Positions 46,549 to 53,499 are shown, counted from the stretch's first letter. The stretch is 64,000 bases of DNA from a virus (IMGVR_UViG_3300042562_001598:153149-217148); one strand, 5' to 3'. Made by a program: numbers and translations. The notes: generated from the sequence alone by a model not told the origin.

Positions 46549-46627
46549 GCGGTTGTGAAAGATATAGGTGAATGTCGGGTTCGATTCCCGGCAACCAGGA
46601 CGGTTCGACTCCGCTGGTGCTGGCCGC
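46549..46627 (+). ncRNA. tRNA-like element with two T-arms
   Basis: GCGGTTG/TGGCCGC closes an element holding two T-loop hairpins (GTCGGG-TTCGATT-CCCGGC and ACGG-TTCGACT-CCG) and an ATTCAC/GTGAAT stem overlapping its 5' end. No anticodon arm is obvious. Confidence 0.5.
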
Positions 46628-46659
46628 AATATACTATTTCATTTTTTATATCTTTAATT

Positions 46660-46731
46660 GGGGCTATCGTATAAAAGCTATTACAATGGTTTTGCAAATC
46701 ATAGAACACGGAGCGTTACCGTGTAGCTCCA
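46660..46731 (+). tRNA. tRNA-Ala(UGC), noncanonical elbow
   Basis: Acceptor GGGGCTA/TAGCTCC, anticodon stem ATGGT/ATCAT with loop TTTGCAA, T-arm CACGG-AGCGTTA-CCGTG, D-loop without GG. TATCTTTA 4 bp upstream may be its own promoter box. Confidence 0.88.
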
Positions 46732-46774
46732 CAAAAAAAACAAAAATAAGTTTGATTATTAAAATAATATAACT

Positions 46775-46782
46775 TAAATTTG
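46775..46782 (+). promoter_or_regulatory. host-type promoter
   Basis: TAAATTTG with TTG 20 bp upstream, 17 bp before tRNA-Asp. Confidence 0.6.
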
Positions 46783-46798
46783 TAGAGAATAAAAACAA

Positions 46799-46869
46799 AG
46801 TCTAGTAGTGAAAAAGAATCATCCAACACTGTCACTGTTGAGTAGCCGGAGCATTACCGGTCTAGACTG
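46799..46869 (+). tRNA. tRNA-Asp(GUC), noncanonical elbow
   Basis: Acceptor AGTCTAG/CTAGACT, D-arm GTGA-AAAAGAA-TCAT, anticodon stem CAACA/TGTTG with loop CTGTCAC, T-arm GCCGG-AGCATTA-CCGGT, G73. Confidence 0.9.
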
Positions 46870-46886
46870 CAAAATAAATAATACAT

Positions 46887-46957
46887 CGCGGGAAGCTAAG
46901 TAGCAGTCGGGTCTCATAAGCCATGATGTGTAGTAGGAGCGTTACCTTCTCCCGCAA
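46887..46957 (+). tRNA. initiator-type tRNA-Met(CAU), noncanonical elbow
   Basis: CGCGGGA faces TCCCGCA, leaving the C1.A72 mismatch that marks initiator tRNA. Anticodon loop CTCATAA. The GTCGGG 5' of the loop recalls the initiator GGG pairs, but only GGT/GCC pair here. T-loop AGCGTTA; D-loop is 4 nt (AAGT). Confidence 0.8.
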
Positions 46958-46979
46958 CTAATTTAATAAATAATTAACT

Positions 46980-47153
46980 ATGGCTACAGCACCGCAAAAA
47001 TCAAGAAAACAAAGAGCTTTAAGTGTTCTTGAAACACAATTAAGTAATTCAGTTAAAACTGAAAAAGGAACAACAGATGTTAAAATTCCTCTAACTGAAG
47101 CAGATGTTAAGAGAATTAAAAAAGAAATTGAAATCTTAAAAACAAGAGTTTAA
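46980..47153 (+). CDS. small basic protein (57 aa)
   Basis: Read directly: MATAPQKSRKQRALSVLETQ, then KIPLTEADVKRIKKEIEIL. Basic N-terminus and a C-terminal helix. Embedded between tRNAs and translated from a good A-rich start context. Confidence 0.65.
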   Translation: MATAPQKSRKQRALSVLETQLSNSVKTEKGTTDVKIPLTEADVKRIKKEIEILKTRV

Positions 47154-47162
47154 TTTAGTTCC

Positions 47163-47234
47163 GCGGGTGTCGTATAATGGTCATTACAATTGACTTCCAA
47201 TCAATAGACGAGATTTCGATTATCTCCATCCGCT
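47163..47234 (+). tRNA. tRNA-Gly(UCC)
   Basis: Acceptor GCGGGTG/CATCCGC, D-loop with GG, anticodon stem ATTGA/TCAAT with loop CTTCCAA, T-arm GAGAT-TTCGATT-ATCTC. Confidence 0.92.
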
Positions 47235-47241
47235 CTTTCTC

Positions 47242-47414
47242 AGAGAATTACGACGAAAACTGGGTTTTAGCCCCTGTTATAACACCACCAAGATACTCTA
47301 GCAATTCCGGATTAGTTAGGTTGCGGTGATAAGGAAATAAGTCGGGTATAGCTAACCAAAAAGACGAAAACCTTGTAGTGGATTATGGTGACGCTCCATA
47401 GCAGTAAATCTCTT
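47242..47414 (+). ncRNA. structured RNA segment closed by a 9-of-10 bp stem
   Basis: AGAGAATTAC faces GTAAATCTCT across about 165 nt. Inside, GTTAG/CTAAC and GGTTTTAGCC-type hairpins occur. No ORF or tRNA features. Boundaries approximate. Confidence 0.45.
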
Positions 47415-47422
47415 ATTATAAT

Positions 47423-47492
47423 AATTGGGTAGCTCAGTGGATAGAGCAGTCAATATATTGATGTGCCGGTGGTTTGATTCCACCCCCAATTA
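47423..47492 (+). tRNA. tRNA-like element with 4-nt anticodon loop
   Basis: Acceptor AATTGGG/CCCAATT, D-arm GCTC-AGTGGATA-GAGC, T-arm GGTGG-TTTGATT-CCACC are normal. The anticodon stem GTCAA/TTGAT closes only TATA, three nt short of normal, so no anticodon can be assigned. Confidence 0.6.
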
Positions 47493-47496
47493 TAAC

Positions 47497-47571
47497 ACCC
47501 CCATGGGCAAACTGGTAAAGTCGCTTCACTTAGGATGAAGAGTTCTGTGAGTTCAACTCTCACTGGGGGTA
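47497..47571 (+). tRNA. tRNA with UAG anticodon (Leu codon CUA), class I
   Basis: Acceptor ACCCCCA/TGGGGGT, anticodon stem CTTCA/TGAAG with loop CTTAGGA, T-arm GTGAG-TTCAACT-CTCAC. G37 fits leucine, but the variable loop is short (AGTTCT), unlike normal leucine tRNAs, so the charged amino acid is uncertain. Confidence 0.75.
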
Positions 47572-47574
47572 CAA

Positions 47575-47646
47575 ATTAGAATTAGCTTATAGTAAAGCGG
47601 CAGGAGTTTAACTTACTGCATAACGGATTCCAACACCGGTTCTAAT
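47575..47646 (+). ncRNA. tRNA-like element, 72 nt
   Basis: Acceptor ATTAGAA/TTCTAAT and D-stem GCTT/AAGC are good. The anticodon arm GCAG/CTGC closes 12 nt and the T-arm CGG-ATTCCAACA-CCG is noncanonical. Followed directly by T-rich sequence. Confidence 0.55.
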
Positions 47647-47685
47647 TTTTTATAAAATAAAATAGGTTTATAAGTATAGATTTTA

Positions 47686-47693
47686 TATATTTG
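47686..47693 (+). promoter_or_regulatory. host-type promoter of ncRNA
   Basis: TATATTTG upstream of the 0.5-kb non-coding stretch. Confidence 0.55.
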
Positions 47694-47699
47694 TTAAAA

Positions 47700-48220
47700 T
47701 AAACATAACCCAGTAGATAGGTCCGCCAAGAAAGTCTTTAAACAACGTGGGAACTGCGGCTCTCCCAATGTGGCTGGAATGTTTTAATAAAAGGCTGAAC
47801 ATCGAACCTTTGTAATAGACTATAAAAGGTCTTTAAGACGTAGTATTGTAATAAATATTATGCTTTACATAAAGATATCAACAGAGATGTTGAATGCGTT
47901 GTTCCCTTGAGAAAGGAAAATAGAGTGGCTACAAGGTTGTTGCAACAACTAGTAAAGACTAACGCAAATGAGCTCTCAGCAAGCAACCTGTTTGGGTTCA
48001 TCCAGCAGCTGCGTGACCCTACTCTTATACAAGCTCCGTAACTGATAACTCGGCAAGCTATAAGAAAGGGTGCTAAATAAAAACTACTTGAGTAAGTGGG
48101 GGTGGTCAATCAACAACCCATTGAAGTTTCAGGTGAATATATAGACAGGATTGGTGAGTCTATATAAGTAAGTAACAAGTTAATGTGTTTTTAGAAAGAT
48201 TGAATAGTTTTTAACATTGG
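47700..48220 (+). ncRNA. large structured ncRNA candidate (about 0.5 kb)
   Basis: No convincing ORF over 520 nt. Local hairpins include TTCCCTT-GAGA-AAGGAA (a GNRA tetraloop), GTTGTT-GCA-ACAAC, GGGT/ACCC around AGCAGCTGC, and AGCT/AGCT. It is headed by a host-type promoter and followed by a tRNA-like element. Large ornate RNAs such as GOLLD or ROOL occur next to phage tRNAs, so this is a candidate of that kind; no family match can be claimed. Confidence 0.6.
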
Positions 48221-48228
48221 CGAAAAAT

Positions 48229-48312
48229 AGTCAGGTGACGTAATGTAAACGTTATGGTGCAAGTCCATTTCAACTCAAGTGAGTAATATAGGTGCGAATC
48301 CTGTTCTGACTA
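48229..48312 (+). ncRNA. AGTCAGG-family tRNA-like element 7
   Basis: AGTCAGG/TCTGACT acceptor, 3.2 kb from the other members. ATGG-TGCAAGT-CCAT stem-loop in the anticodon position, CTC-AAGT-GAG variable hairpin, T-loop TGCGAAT. Confidence 0.55.
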
Positions 48313-48314
48313 CA

Positions 48315-48485
48315 ATGAGTAAGAGATACTCAGAAGTCTTTAATCCAAGACTTTTTAACAATGGATTGGGTAATGAATTGGACATCCTCAAAGCCAATTC
48401 CTTGGGTGAAAGACAGGTAGTAGCGTCTCCAAGTAAACTTGACTTTTTTGTTTGGGTAAGACCGTCTTCGTTTTTGAAAGGATAA
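48315..48485 (+). CDS. possible small protein (56 aa)
   Basis: MSKRYSEVFNPRLFNNGLGN, ends FVWVRPSSFLKG. It begins 3 nt after the tRNA-like element and ends 15 nt before a terminator. Composition is protein-like but no family or promoter supports it. Confidence 0.4.
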   Translation: MSKRYSEVFNPRLFNNGLGNELDILKANSLGERQVVASPSKLDFFVWVRPSSFLKG

Positions 48486-48499
48486 AACGAGTAATATCT

Positions 48500-48528
48500 A
48501 CACCGAAATATCTCATCGGTGGTTTTTT
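48500..48528 (+). terminator. intrinsic terminator
   Basis: CACCGA-AATATCTCA-TCGGTG followed by GTTTTTT, directly before tRNA-Met. Confidence 0.65.
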
Positions 48529-48600
48529 GGTCTCGTAGCTCAAAGGTGGAGCAGTTCGCTCATAACGAAAAGGATGGGATATCGTAATTCCCCGAGACCA
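48529..48600 (+). tRNA. tRNA(CAU), elongator Met or Ile2
   Basis: Acceptor GGTCTCG/CGAGACC fully paired (not initiator), D-arm GCTC-AAAGGTG-GAGC, anticodon loop CTCATAA, A73. T-loop ATCGTAA is noncanonical. Met versus lysidine-modified Ile cannot be distinguished. Confidence 0.88.
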
Positions 48601-48636
48601 CAAATTATCCCCCCTTTGTGTTCTATCACATCGGCC

Positions 48637-48666
48637 AACCTCCAGGGAAACTTGGGGGTTTTTTTA
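48637..48666 (+). terminator. intrinsic terminator closing the tRNA region
   Basis: AACCTCCA-GGGAAAC-TTGGGGGTTTTTTT. Confidence 0.75.
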
Positions 48667-48700
48667 AAAAATATTATGTGAAACTTAAATATAATTTATT

Positions 48701-48708
48701 TATATTTG
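48701..48708 (+). promoter_or_regulatory. host-type promoter
   Basis: TATATTTG, 16 bp before the ATG at 48725. Confidence 0.6.
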
Positions 48709-48724
48709 TAAAAAGAAAATAAGT

Positions 48725-48976
48725 ATGGGAGTAAATAGAGAAAAATTGGCAGATAACCTATATGAGTTACAATACCAATTAAAGATGTCAAAAGATAAGG
48801 AGTTGATATATAAAGATATTTTATCTAATATTGAGGGGTCATTGGTTGAGTTATTTCAACGAGAGACGGAGAATGAAAGGTTTAACCTGGGTGATGAGAT
48901 TAACTTCCGGGAGAGTATGGTTAACCTAAAAAGTTCGTTAGACGAGTATAAAAGATTATATAAATTAAGATTTTAA
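48725..48976 (+). CDS. helical hypothetical protein (83 aa)
   Basis: Long amphipathic helices (LADNLYELQYQLKMSKDKEL, RESMVNLKSSLDEYKRLYKL) suggest a coiled coil. First gene of a run leading to the RNA-repair genes. Confidence 0.7.
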   Translation: MGVNREKLADNLYELQYQLKMSKDKELIYKDILSNIEGSLVELFQRETENERFNLGDEINFRESMVNLKSSLDEYKRLYKLRF

Positions 48977-48977
48977 T

Positions 48978-49196
48978 ATGGACGACAAAGTATACAATCC
49001 TTCAACCTATCCATTGGTGGAGACTGCAATAACTAATAGAATAATTATTAAAGACCCGGGTAAGGAGATGAGGGATGATTTTGCTGGTCAGGCAATGATG
49101 GCGTTAATTAATAATTTGGGTAGTAGTGATTATGTGGAGACAGCTAAAATAGCGTATAAGTATGCTGACGCAATGATGAAAGTAAGAAATAAATAA
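48978..49196 (+). CDS. small conserved phage protein (72 aa)
   Basis: DDFAGQAMMALINNLGSSDY followed by AKIAYKYADAMM matches a small domain commonly seen in phages and prophages next to replication or RNA genes (recalled pattern). Function unknown. Confidence 0.75.
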   Translation: MDDKVYNPSTYPLVETAITNRIIIKDPGKEMRDDFAGQAMMALINNLGSSDYVETAKIAYKYADAMMKVRNK

Positions 49197-49208
49197 ATAA
49201 TAAATAAA

Positions 49209-49661
49209 ATGAAAAGAAGAATTTACCTAGATGATATCCGTACACCAGTTGAGGACAATTGGATTGTTGTAAGAGATTATAATGAATTTGTTAAAAAAGT
49301 TATGGAGATTGGCGTTAAGAACATTGATTTCATTTCTTTGGACCACGATTTGGGGGATACTGCTATGGCGGAATATTACAACAATGTATCTAAAAATTAT
49401 GTTTTAGACTACAATAACATTGATGAGAAAACTGGTTATGACGCCGCTAAATGGTTGGTTAATGAGTTTTATTCAGTTAATGAAGATAGAATTAATATGA
49501 CTAGTGAACAAAAAAGAAAATCTGATTTTATTTTCCCAACTGTTTATGTGCATTCAGCAAATCCGGTCGGAGCTCACAATATCTGTGGTTATGTTAACAA
49601 TTTCTATAAAAACGAAAAACAGAAAGAAACTTGTATTAGAGTGAATATTCCAATTAAATAA
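49209..49661 (+). CDS. cyclic-phosphate processing receiver-like protein (cREC)
   Basis: 150 residues: IYLDDIRTPVEDNWIVVRDY at the start, FISLDHDLGD (about residues 37-46), then a long insert and VYVHSANPVGAHNICGYVNN. This matches the receiver-like family predicted to process 2',3'-cyclic phosphate ends in RNA repair (match recalled). The RNA ligase follows 1 kb downstream on the same strand. Confidence 0.82.
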   Translation: MKRRIYLDDIRTPVEDNWIVVRDYNEFVKKVMEIGVKNIDFISLDHDLGDTAMAEYYNNVSKNYVLDYNNIDEKTGYDAAKWLVNEFYSVNEDRINMTSEQKRKSDFIFPTVYVHSANPVGAHNICGYVNNFYKNEKQKETCIRVNIPIK

Positions 49662-49703
49662 AAAGTTTTTCACTTTCTGTTTGGTAGATTAAAAGTTTTA
49701 TTG

Positions 49704-49711
49704 TAGTTTTG
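49704..49711 (+). promoter_or_regulatory. host-type promoter
   Basis: TAGTTTTG with TTG 20 bp upstream (49681-49683), before the ATG at 49744. Confidence 0.6.
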
Positions 49712-49743
49712 TCATATCAAAATAACAATAAAACTTTTTTATT

Positions 49744-50115
49744 ATGAAATCACGTAGCAAAACATTAGGATTACACGAATGGTCAAAAGAAGATACAATC
49801 GTAACATTGTATTACACAAAATACGGAACATATGGTTTGTATTTGAAAGATGAGAGTTCGTTAGCAAAATGGATTGGAACTTCACTTGGTTCCTTGAAGA
49901 TGCAATCTGGAAACTTTAGAGGGTTAATGGGTGAGACTGAAAGAGCCTTGAGTGATTACTCTAAATTACAAGCGGAAGTTTATAATGAGTATGGTGATAT
50001 GACTAAAATACAATTGATGAAAGTTGTTAAGTCAATCATTGACCAGGACGCTTATGAGAGAAACGCGATTTTAATTAAAATGGGTAAAGACCCTAAAAAA
50101 ATGGTGAAAGCATGA
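49744..50115 (+). CDS. hypothetical protein (123 aa)
   Basis: KTLGLHEWSKEDTIVTLYYT then GTYGLYLKDESSLAKWIGTS; the second segment resembles a short helical DNA-binding or 'SLAKWIG' domain. C-terminus helical and basic (MGKDPKKMVKA). Overlaps the next gene by ATGA. Confidence 0.7.
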   Translation: MKSRSKTLGLHEWSKEDTIVTLYYTKYGTYGLYLKDESSLAKWIGTSLGSLKMQSGNFRGLMGETERALSDYSKLQAEVYNEYGDMTKIQLMKVVKSIIDQDAYERNAILIKMGKDPKKMVKA

Positions 50116-50492
50116 AAATCAGAATCAACAATATTGAATGTAGAGAATATAGTGCAACCAAAGTTGACAAACTCTTTTATGAGATAGTTAAATGGGATAC
50201 TAATGTCTACTACGGTAAAGAAGATGAATATCGGACAAATGGTTATGAAGATGAATTTGATAGTGGTTTTTTAACAAAAAATGGTCATAGTATTCAAAAG
50301 ACATTTTTTACAACTAAAGAGTGTTGTTATACCGTCGCCACTTTGGAATTGAATTACGGTGAACCTGATGTTAATCTGAAGAGTGTTGGGTCTAGATTAT
50401 TAGACCTTAAAGGGTCTGAAATAAAAGACTTTTTTAAGGTGTATGAATTAGCAAATAAAAAAATAAATAAAAAACATTTCAAAAGAAAATGA
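50112..50492 (+). CDS. hypothetical protein (126 aa)
   Basis: MKIRINNIECREYSATKVDK, beta-rich with a basic tail (KKINKKHFKRK). Starts with MKIR but lacks the T-E of the shared leader. Overlaps both neighbours by 4 nt. Confidence 0.7.
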   Translation: MKIRINNIECREYSATKVDKLFYEIVKWDTNVYYGKEDEYRTNGYEDEFDSGFLTKNGHSIQKTFFTTKECCYTVATLELNYGEPDVNLKSVGSRLLDLKGSEIKDFFKVYELANKKINKKHFKRK

Positions 50493-50656
50493 AAGCTAAA
50501 GACCAAGCAAAAGAATTAGTTGAAAAATTTACAACCAAGGAAGATGCTTTGAATGCTATTGACCTTCTTAAAGAATTTATTGTAAAATACGATAACCATT
50601 TAGAGGATTTTTTATTTTGGGAGAAAGTTGAGAAAAAAATTAAGAAATCATGTTAG
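50489..50656 (+). CDS. small helical protein before RNA ligase (55 aa)
   Basis: Read directly: MKAKDQAKELVEKFTTKEDA, then LNAIDLLKEFIVKYDNHLED. All-helical. Its start overlaps the previous stop and its stop overlaps the ligase ATG at 50650. Confidence 0.65.
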   Translation: MKAKDQAKELVEKFTTKEDALNAIDLLKEFIVKYDNHLEDFLFWEKVEKKIKKSC

Positions 50657-51684
50657 AGATATTAAATAAGTATTATTTGGATGGCCTGTTGTATAAACAG
50701 GTTCATCCTGTTTTACCATTAACCATATGGAATTATTCAGAAAAATGTCAGTATGAGGAGAAATGGGATTCTGTGTCTTTGATGTGCCGTGGACTTGTAA
50801 CCGATAACGAAGGTAATATTGTTGCAAGACCTTTCAGAAAATTTTTTAATATTGAGGAAGAAAAACATACTCCAACACAAGATTTTGAGGTCTACGCTAA
50901 AATGGACGGTTCCTTAATAATTTCATTTTATTATAATGGTGAGTTGGTTGTTGCTAGTCGTGGTTCATTTACTTCTGACCAAGCTATTGCAGCTAAAAAA
51001 CTATTATCTGAAAAATACAACCCAAACAATGGTATGTTACCAGGTTATACTTATCTATTTGAATTCATCGCACCATGGAATAGAATTGTTGTTGATTATG
51101 GTGATGTTGAAAAACTAATTGTATTGGGTGTTATTGAAACTGAAACCGGAAAGGAAGTTGAGTTTTCAGAAATGGAAAATGAGGGGTTTGAGATTGTAAA
51201 AAAATACGATGGTATAAAAGACTACTCAATCTTAAAATCTATCATTAAAGATAACGAGGAAGGTTTTGTTGTTAGATTTTCAAATGGAGATAGAATGAAG
51301 ATAAAAGGAACCGAGTATTTACGTCTTCATAAAATCATGACCAATGTATCAACCACCGGGATATGGGAAATGTTAAAAAACGGTGATGACGTTACAGAGA
51401 TATTAAAAGATGTTCCGGATGAGTTTTACAGAAAAATAAAATTATATGTTAAAGAATTAAAATATTTTTATTATTCAATGAAGGACAATGTTGGTAAAAA
51501 ATTTGACTATTTTATGTATGGGAAATACAACGATAAAGACCCTATAGAAAATAAAAAAGTTTACGCTGAATGGGTCTTAACTCAACCTAAACACTTACAA
51601 CCTATTTTATTTAAGATGTTTGATAAGAAAGATTACTCAGAAATAATCTGGAAATTAATTAAACCTAAATTCAGAAAATTATAG
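50650..51684 (+). CDS. T4 Rnl1-like RNA ligase
   Basis: 344 residues. The nucleotidyltransferase motif I is YAKMDGSLI with AMP-acceptor Lys84. Other family motifs visible are MCRGLVTDNEGNIVARPFRK upstream, ASRGSFTSDQ, LFEFIAPWNRIVVDY, EGFVVRFSNGDRMKIKG. It joins RNA ends with ATP; T4 Rnl1 reseals tRNA cut by the host anticodon nuclease PrrC. The tRNA array and the cREC, HAD and kinase genes make an equivalent repair role likely. The C-terminal 100 residues correspond to the tRNA-specific domain position. Confidence 0.92.
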   Translation: MLEILNKYYLDGLLYKQVHPVLPLTIWNYSEKCQYEEKWDSVSLMCRGLVTDNEGNIVARPFRKFFNIEEEKHTPTQDFEVYAKMDGSLIISFYYNGELVVASRGSFTSDQAIAAKKLLSEKYNPNNGMLPGYTYLFEFIAPWNRIVVDYGDVEKLIVLGVIETETGKEVEFSEMENEGFEIVKKYDGIKDYSILKSIIKDNEEGFVVRFSNGDRMKIKGTEYLRLHKIMTNVSTTGIWEMLKNGDDVTEILKDVPDEFYRKIKLYVKELKYFYYSMKDNVGKKFDYFMYGKYNDKDPIENKKVYAEWVLTQPKHLQPILFKMFDKKDYSEIIWKLIKPKFRKL

Positions 51685-51704
51685 TATTTACTATTTACTT
51701 TTGT

Positions 51705-51736
51705 AAAAATCCGATGTAATTATCGGATTTTTTTTT
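51705..51736 (+). terminator. intrinsic terminator
   Basis: AAAAATCCGAT-GTAATT-ATCGGATTTTTT after the ligase. Confidence 0.85.
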
Positions 51737-51769
51737 ATTTCAGATATTTATAGTAAAATAACCTTATTA

Positions 51770-51778
51770 ATATTTATA
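51770..51778 (+). promoter_or_regulatory. late-type promoter motif
   Basis: ATATTTATA, 4 bp before the ATG at 51783; another TATTTATAG lies 25 bp upstream. Confidence 0.45.
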
Positions 51779-51782
51779 ACAT

Positions 51783-52394
51783 ATGGATTCATCTGTCATT
51801 GTCGCATTTATATCTGGGGTCGTAGGGCCAGTTCTTCTTTTATTCATTAAAAATAAATTTGAAGAACGAAAACAAAATACGGACATCATTAAAGACGCCT
51901 TAGCTGTAAGTGAATGTGTTGAATCTAAATTAGACGCTATTAAAGAAGATTATAAAGCCGACAGAGTATGGATAACCCAATTTCATAATGGGGGTCACTT
52001 CTACCCAACAGGTAAATCAATCGCGAAATTTACTATGTTATATGAGGTTGTTGAAGCTGGTACAACTTCAATCCAATCAAATTTTCAAAGTATTCCGGTT
52101 AATCTATTTAGTAAATCTATTAATAGATTATTATCTAATGATGTTATTGAAATATATGACTATAAAGATAAAGAGACTCCAACTTACGGTCTTGAATATA
52201 TTGCAAATGAAAATAGTTGTAAGTCAGGTTATTTATTTGCAATAAAAAATATTGATGGTAAATTTGTGGGTATTTTAGGTGTTGATTATACAAAGAAAAA
52301 AAATAAACTGACACCAAATGATATTATTCATTTACAAGTGTCGGCGACATTATTAGGTGGTGTTTTAATGACTCACTTATGTCAAAATAGTTAA
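51783..52394 (+). CDS. membrane-anchored GAF-like domain protein
   Basis: 203 residues: an N-terminal membrane helix (IVAFISGVVGPVLLLFI), a short coiled segment, then a GAF/PAS-like domain (VWITQFHNGGHFYPTGKSIA, GYLFAIKNIDGKFVGILGVD). The 'FHNGG...PTG' pattern recurs in large-phage proteins. May sense or bind a small ligand; unknown. Confidence 0.75.
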   Translation: MDSSVIVAFISGVVGPVLLLFIKNKFEERKQNTDIIKDALAVSECVESKLDAIKEDYKADRVWITQFHNGGHFYPTGKSIAKFTMLYEVVEAGTTSIQSNFQSIPVNLFSKSINRLLSNDVIEIYDYKDKETPTYGLEYIANENSCKSGYLFAIKNIDGKFVGILGVDYTKKKNKLTPNDIIHLQVSATLLGGVLMTHLCQNS

Positions 52395-52397
52395 ATT

Positions 52398-52943
52398 ATG
52401 ATAAAATTAATAACACTCCTTGAAATGACCGCTGACGATTTTAAAAAACAATTAGTTAGTGTTGGTCATACCGAAAAGAATGGTAGTCAATTAACCAATG
52501 GTGGTGATTTAGACCCAAAATTTTTAGACATTGTTTCCGCATTTTTAACTGAATGGGATGGTTTAGTTGGTAAAACTAGTTGTAGGTTAAAGTTTACGGC
52601 AGGTCATGATATCTCTCATAAAACAAGCAATCCAAAAAGTGCTCATAATACAGGTAATGGTATTGATTTTACTTTAGATTCTAGTTGTCATCCTAAACTT
52701 ATACAACTTCTTACAACCTATAAATCAAAATATCCGGGTTTTAGTTTTTTAGATGAATATACAAATCCAACCAAACATTCGTCAGGACCTCACTTTCACA
52801 TTCAATATGGAACAGGTTCCGCTACCGCGACGACACCAGCAACAGGTACAACAACAACCACTACTACAGGTGGTGTGGATGCAAAAACTATGGCTAAAAA
52901 TTTCTTAGGTAATGTTATTTCAAATTTTGGTATCGGTAAATAA
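52398..52943 (+). CDS. M15-type peptidoglycan peptidase
   Basis: 181 residues. MIKLITLLEMTADDFKKQL resembles the shared leader. The catalytic motifs are KSAHNTGNGIDFTLD (first His and Asp ligands) and GPHFHIQYG (catalytic region and second His). A Thr-rich tail (ATTPATGTTTTTTT) precedes a hydrophobic C-terminus. Such enzymes cut peptide cross-links in peptidoglycan. Likely late, for entry or lysis. Confidence 0.85.
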   Translation: MIKLITLLEMTADDFKKQLVSVGHTEKNGSQLTNGGDLDPKFLDIVSAFLTEWDGLVGKTSCRLKFTAGHDISHKTSNPKSAHNTGNGIDFTLDSSCHPKLIQLLTTYKSKYPGFSFLDEYTNPTKHSSGPHFHIQYGTGSATATTPATGTTTTTTTGGVDAKTMAKNFLGNVISNFGIGK

Positions 52944-52962
52944 AAAATAATAATAAAAAAAT

Positions 52963-53499
52963 ATGGTAAATTTTATAAATCCCCAACCAAAATCGAGTAG
53001 TTCCATAATTGTTGCACCTTACCCTGGTGAGGTTATTGAAGTTGACCCATCAGTATGTGATGGTAATATAAAAATAAAACATAACATTAATGGTGTTAGT
53101 TATATTTCAGAATTTTGTAATGTAGAGAGAATTAGTGTTCGTGTTGGTGAATCTGTTAGACAAAAGGAAAAAATAGGTAATTTGGGTTATAAATCGTTAA
53201 AATCTTGGGTGTATGATAACCATGGTAAAAAATACTCAATGACACACTTTATTAATGATACTGAAAAAGATAAAGAGTCAAAAGTAACAACTACAAAAAA
53301 AGAAAAAAAACAACCTATAAATTATGATACAAAATATTCTGGGTTAGCTAAATTACCGATTGATGTTCTTTTATCACCACTTTCATTAATGAAGGATGTT
53401 ATGTCTTACAAGACCGATAAACAAAAACAAAAGGAAAAGGAAAAAGAAGAACAAAATTTAAACGAAGAAATTAATAGAATAAAAGAATTATTAAAATAA
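52963..53499 (+). CDS. M23-like (LytM fold) protein, possibly inactive
   Basis: 178 residues. The fold signature is VAPYPGEVIEVDP, IKIKHNINGVSYISEFCN and VRVGESVRQKEKIGNLGYKS. The canonical metal ligands (HxxxD and HxH) are not evident, so catalytic activity is doubtful. C-terminal coiled coil (EEQNLNEEINRIKELLK). Directly downstream of the M15 gene. Confidence 0.75.
   Translation: MVNFINPQPKSSSSIIVAPYPGEVIEVDPSVCDGNIKIKHNINGVSYISEFCNVERISVRVGESVRQKEKIGNLGYKSLKSWVYDNHGKKYSMTHFINDTEKDKESKVTTTKKEKKQPINYDTKYSGLAKLPIDVLLSPLSLMKDVMSYKTDKQKQKEKEKEEQNLNEEINRIKELLK

Noticed and set aside
47858-48603. Minus-strand ORFs 47858-48109 and 48388-48603
   Set aside because: The first covers the structured ncRNA and the second reads through a terminator and tRNA; neither has start signals.
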